DNA of 64,000 bases, taken from positions 1-64,000 of the forward strand of contig NZ_JACHJI010000010.1 in NCBI RefSeq assembly GCF_014203535.1, written 5' to 3'. Both the position numbers and the translations under genes were made by a program. This DNA comes from Streptomyces griseomycini. GTDB lineage: Bacteria; Actinomycetota; Actinomycetes; Streptomycetales; Streptomycetaceae. Shown one piece after another: positions 62,283 through 64,000 of this stretch (position 1 is its first letter; each line of letters starts with the position of its first letter). The notes beneath the pieces were generated by a model. The model saw nothing but the letters and a program-made list of their open reading frames with translations, did not search any database and was not told the DNA's origin.

Positions 62283-63359
62283 TCAGCGCGCCGGTGACAC
62301 CGCGGGGGCCGCGAGGGCGGCGAGCAGGAGGTCCGCCGGGAGCGCCGGCACGGTCCGGCCGCCGAAGCCGGTGGTCGTCGTCGCGGCGAGCAGGGAGTTG
62401 AGCACCGCCTCCTCGACCCCGTCGAGGACCGCTTCGAACAGCGGCCCCAGTCCGGCGTCCGGCACAGGGGCGCCGGCGTCCGGCCGCGTGCCGAACGCCA
62501 CGGCGTAGTCGCCGCTGCCGTGGCTGTAGGCCGCGCCCGTGCGGGCCAGGGCGAACACCGCGCGCCGCGCGACACGGGTGAGCTGCCGGGCGTCGAGAGG
62601 GGCGTCCGTGGCCACCACGATCATGCAGGAGCCGGTCTCCGCGACCGGTTCCGGCCCGCCGGCGTCGAGGCCCGTGGACTGCGGGGTGACGGTGCGGCCG
62701 AGCACCCGCAGTGTGCCGCCGAAGTTCGCCTGCACCAGGACGCCCGTGGTGAAGCACCGGCCTCCCAGGTCCGCGGTGCGTGAGGCGGTCCCGATGCCGG
62801 CCTTGAAACCCAGTGCGACCATGCCTGTTCCCGCGCCGACGCAGCCCTCGGCCACCGTCCCGCCGGACGCCGTGTCGAGGGCGGCCCGGACGTGCTCCTC
62901 GTGGACGGGCCGTGCGCGGATGTCGGACAGGAAGCCGTCGTTGCACTCCCCCACGACGGGGTTGAGGCTCCGCACCTCCTCGCATCCGGGCCGCTGGAGC
63001 ATCCAGCCGACGAGGGCGTCGGCGACGCGGAAGGCCGACAGGGTGGAGGTGAGCAGGATCGGGGTCTCCAGCGTGCCGAGCTCGGTGAGTTGGGTCGTGC
63101 CGATGAGTTTGCCGTAGCCGTTGCCGGTGAACACCCCTGCGGGCAGCGGTGCGTGAGGCCCGACGGCATCGGGCACGACGGCGGTGACCCCGCTGTGCAC
63201 GTCGGGCTGCCGGCGGACGGTGGTGTGACCGACGCGGACGCCCGGCACATCGGTGATCGCGTTGAGGGGCCCGGTGGCGGCCTGCCCGATGACGATGCCG
63301 AGGTCACGGGCCCGGCGCCGGGTGCCGGGTGCGGGCTGTGGGTGAGCCGGTGGTTCCAT
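62283..63359 (-). CDS. P1-family (DmpA-type) self-processing aminopeptidase
   Basis: A 358-residue Ntn-fold protein. Family sequence: ITDVPGVRVGHTTVRR, GVFTGNGYGKLIGTTQL, LNPVVGECNDGFLSD, and the autocleavage site ETGSCMIVVATDAPLDAR, where cleavage before Ser would free the nucleophile. YSHGSGDYAVAFGT follows. Relatives are L-aminopeptidase D-Ala-esterase/amidase and beta-peptidyl aminopeptidases. No signal peptide. ATG 63359 precedes the conserved region. Confidence 0.88.
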   Translation of the reverse strand: MEPPAHPQPAPGTRRRARDLGIVIGQAATGPLNAITDVPGVRVGHTTVRRQPDVHSGVTAVVPDAVGPHAPLPAGVFTGNGYGKLIGTTQLTELGTLETPILLTSTLSAFRVADALVGWMLQRPGCEEVRSLNPVVGECNDGFLSDIRARPVHEEHVRAALDTASGGTVAEGCVGAGTGMVALGFKAGIGTASRTADLGGRCFTTGVLVQANFGGTLRVLGRTVTPQSTGLDAGGPEPVAETGSCMIVVATDAPLDARQLTRVARRAVFALARTGAAYSHGSGDYAVAFGTRPDAGAPVPDAGLGPLFEAVLDGVEEAVLNSLLAATTTTGFGGRTVPALPADLLLAALAAPAVSPAR

Positions 63360-63598
63360 ACGGCCGGACGGTACGCGTTCCGCCCGCCGAAGGGAGGAAG
63401 GGGGTGTGCGGGGAAGGTCCGGCGCGGCGCGGAGGCCCTCGTGGTGCCGTTCGACGTGCGGACCGGGGTGCCCTCGTCCTGCCGGAGCACGGCGGACACG
63501 GTCCGTCCGTCGACGGCCGCGTGCGGGTCACCGGCGCTTCGGCCACCGGCGGCCTCACGTCGACGACCTCCTCACCCGGACGAAAGGCAGCGGTTGCC

Positions 63599-64000
63599 GT
63601 GACCACCGGACGCGAGATCACCGCCCCTGTCGACCCGTGCCTGCCCGACGGTCGGCTCGATCCCGCCGCGGTCGGCTGGACCCGGCGCCCGCCGCACCGC
63701 TCGAACCTGCGCGGCTGGGGCGTGCCAAACGCTGGGAGCACTGGGGCATCGTCACCCCTTCGCACATCGTCGGCCTGGTCGCCTCCTCGCTCGACCACGC
63801 CGGGGTGCACGGCGTCTACGTCCTGGACCGGTCGACCGGCCGCGAACTGCCCGAGGACGTCGTGACGCCGCCGTCGCGCGGCGTCCGGATGCCCGAACGC
63901 AGCGGCGCCGGGACGGCCTCGGTCCGGGGCGGCGGTGTGGCGATCGAACTCGCCCAGCACCACCATCAGCGCCGTCGCCCCGGGCTTCGGCCTGCGGGCC
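63599..64000 (+). pseudogene. DUF2804 protein, frameshifted and cut by window end
   Basis: GTG 63599 opens TTGREITAPVDPCLPDGR then LDPAAVGWTRRPPHRSNLRG W, the N-terminus of DUF2804. At about 63720 one base is missing relative to the family: the sequence continues one frame over as RAKRWEHWGIVTPSHIVGL and HAGVHGVYVLDRSTGREL. A second shift may occur near 63955. It runs beyond 64000. Sequencing error would also explain a single-base loss. The 240 bases before it show no gene. Confidence 0.7.

Noticed and set aside
1..64000. tRNA, rRNA or replication origin
   Set aside because: No cloverleaf-compatible segment, rRNA stretch or DnaA-box cluster was noticed on reading; a covariance search was not possible.

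Overview
The window is high-GC actinobacterial chromosome, most likely Streptomyces. It has strong G/C third-position bias, GGAGG-type ribosome sites, frequent GTG starts, Tat and Sec secreted hydrolases, and close matches to Streptomyces families (SrsABC phenolic-lipid enzymes, CelB/CelS2, a CebR box, DasR-type sites). About ten decayed insertion-sequence fragments (IS256, IS5, IS3, IS701, ISAzo13, TnpB) and several gene remnants suggest a chromosome arm rather than the conserved core. No rRNA, tRNA, CRISPR array or replication origin was seen.

Layout. 1-513: frameshifted IS256 transposase. 828-4700: a phenolic-lipid operon (srsA, a small coupled ORF, srsB, srsC, an extra methyltransferase) with a 17-21 bp tandem repeat before the last gene. 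5124-6611: secreted PHB-depolymerase-type esterase. 6717-7135: CoA-transferase and TnpB remnants. 7249-8232: secreted trypsin-like protease. 8455-13088: a two-gene secreted unit (PQQ-type sugar dehydrogenase, then a ThuA/DUF1080 protein), whose genes end in the same ricin-B lectin module, apparently identical over 379 bp. 13382-22400: YihY membrane protein, YdeI-like, nucleotidyltransferase, HEAT, VOC, zinc-ribbon and FG-GAP lipoprotein genes among IS debris. 22457-24414: Tat-exported GH3 N-acetylglucosaminidase behind two tandem DasR-like sites.

25055-29570: kinase-like, SUKH, hypothetical and TetR genes. 29651-32077: a PEP-synthase/rifampin-phosphotransferase-like enzyme divergent from TetR across a two-copy operator. 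32503-34017: a carboxylesterase lying between the two ends of an IS5 transposase. 34527-42553: DUF1152, aminoglycoside-nucleotidyltransferase-like, paired DUF4139 proteins, a small acidic protein, a GlxA-type regulator and a cyanamide-hydratase-like HD protein. 43029-46801: a short-chain dehydrogenase and an alpha-oxoamine synthase around an MFS remnant, bounded by 52-bp imperfect inverted repeats.

46900-52492: pirin, AhpD-like, FAD oxidoreductase, alpha/beta hydrolase, Pro/Thr-rich membrane protein and GNAT genes. 52646-55218: cellulose attack pair, LPMO (celS2) and GH12 endoglucanase (celB), with a perfect CebR operator before celB. 55458-64000: GyrI-like protein, NarL-type two-component system, MHS-family transporter, DinB-type proteins, CapA protein, P1-family peptidase and a frameshifted DUF2804 gene cut by the window end.

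The coherent themes are membrane phenolic lipid synthesis, secreted polymer breakdown (polyester, protein, chitin-derived sugars, cellulose) under recognisable sugar-responsive operators, and a possibly mobile lipid-amine cassette. All calls rest on reading the sequence; no database search was run.
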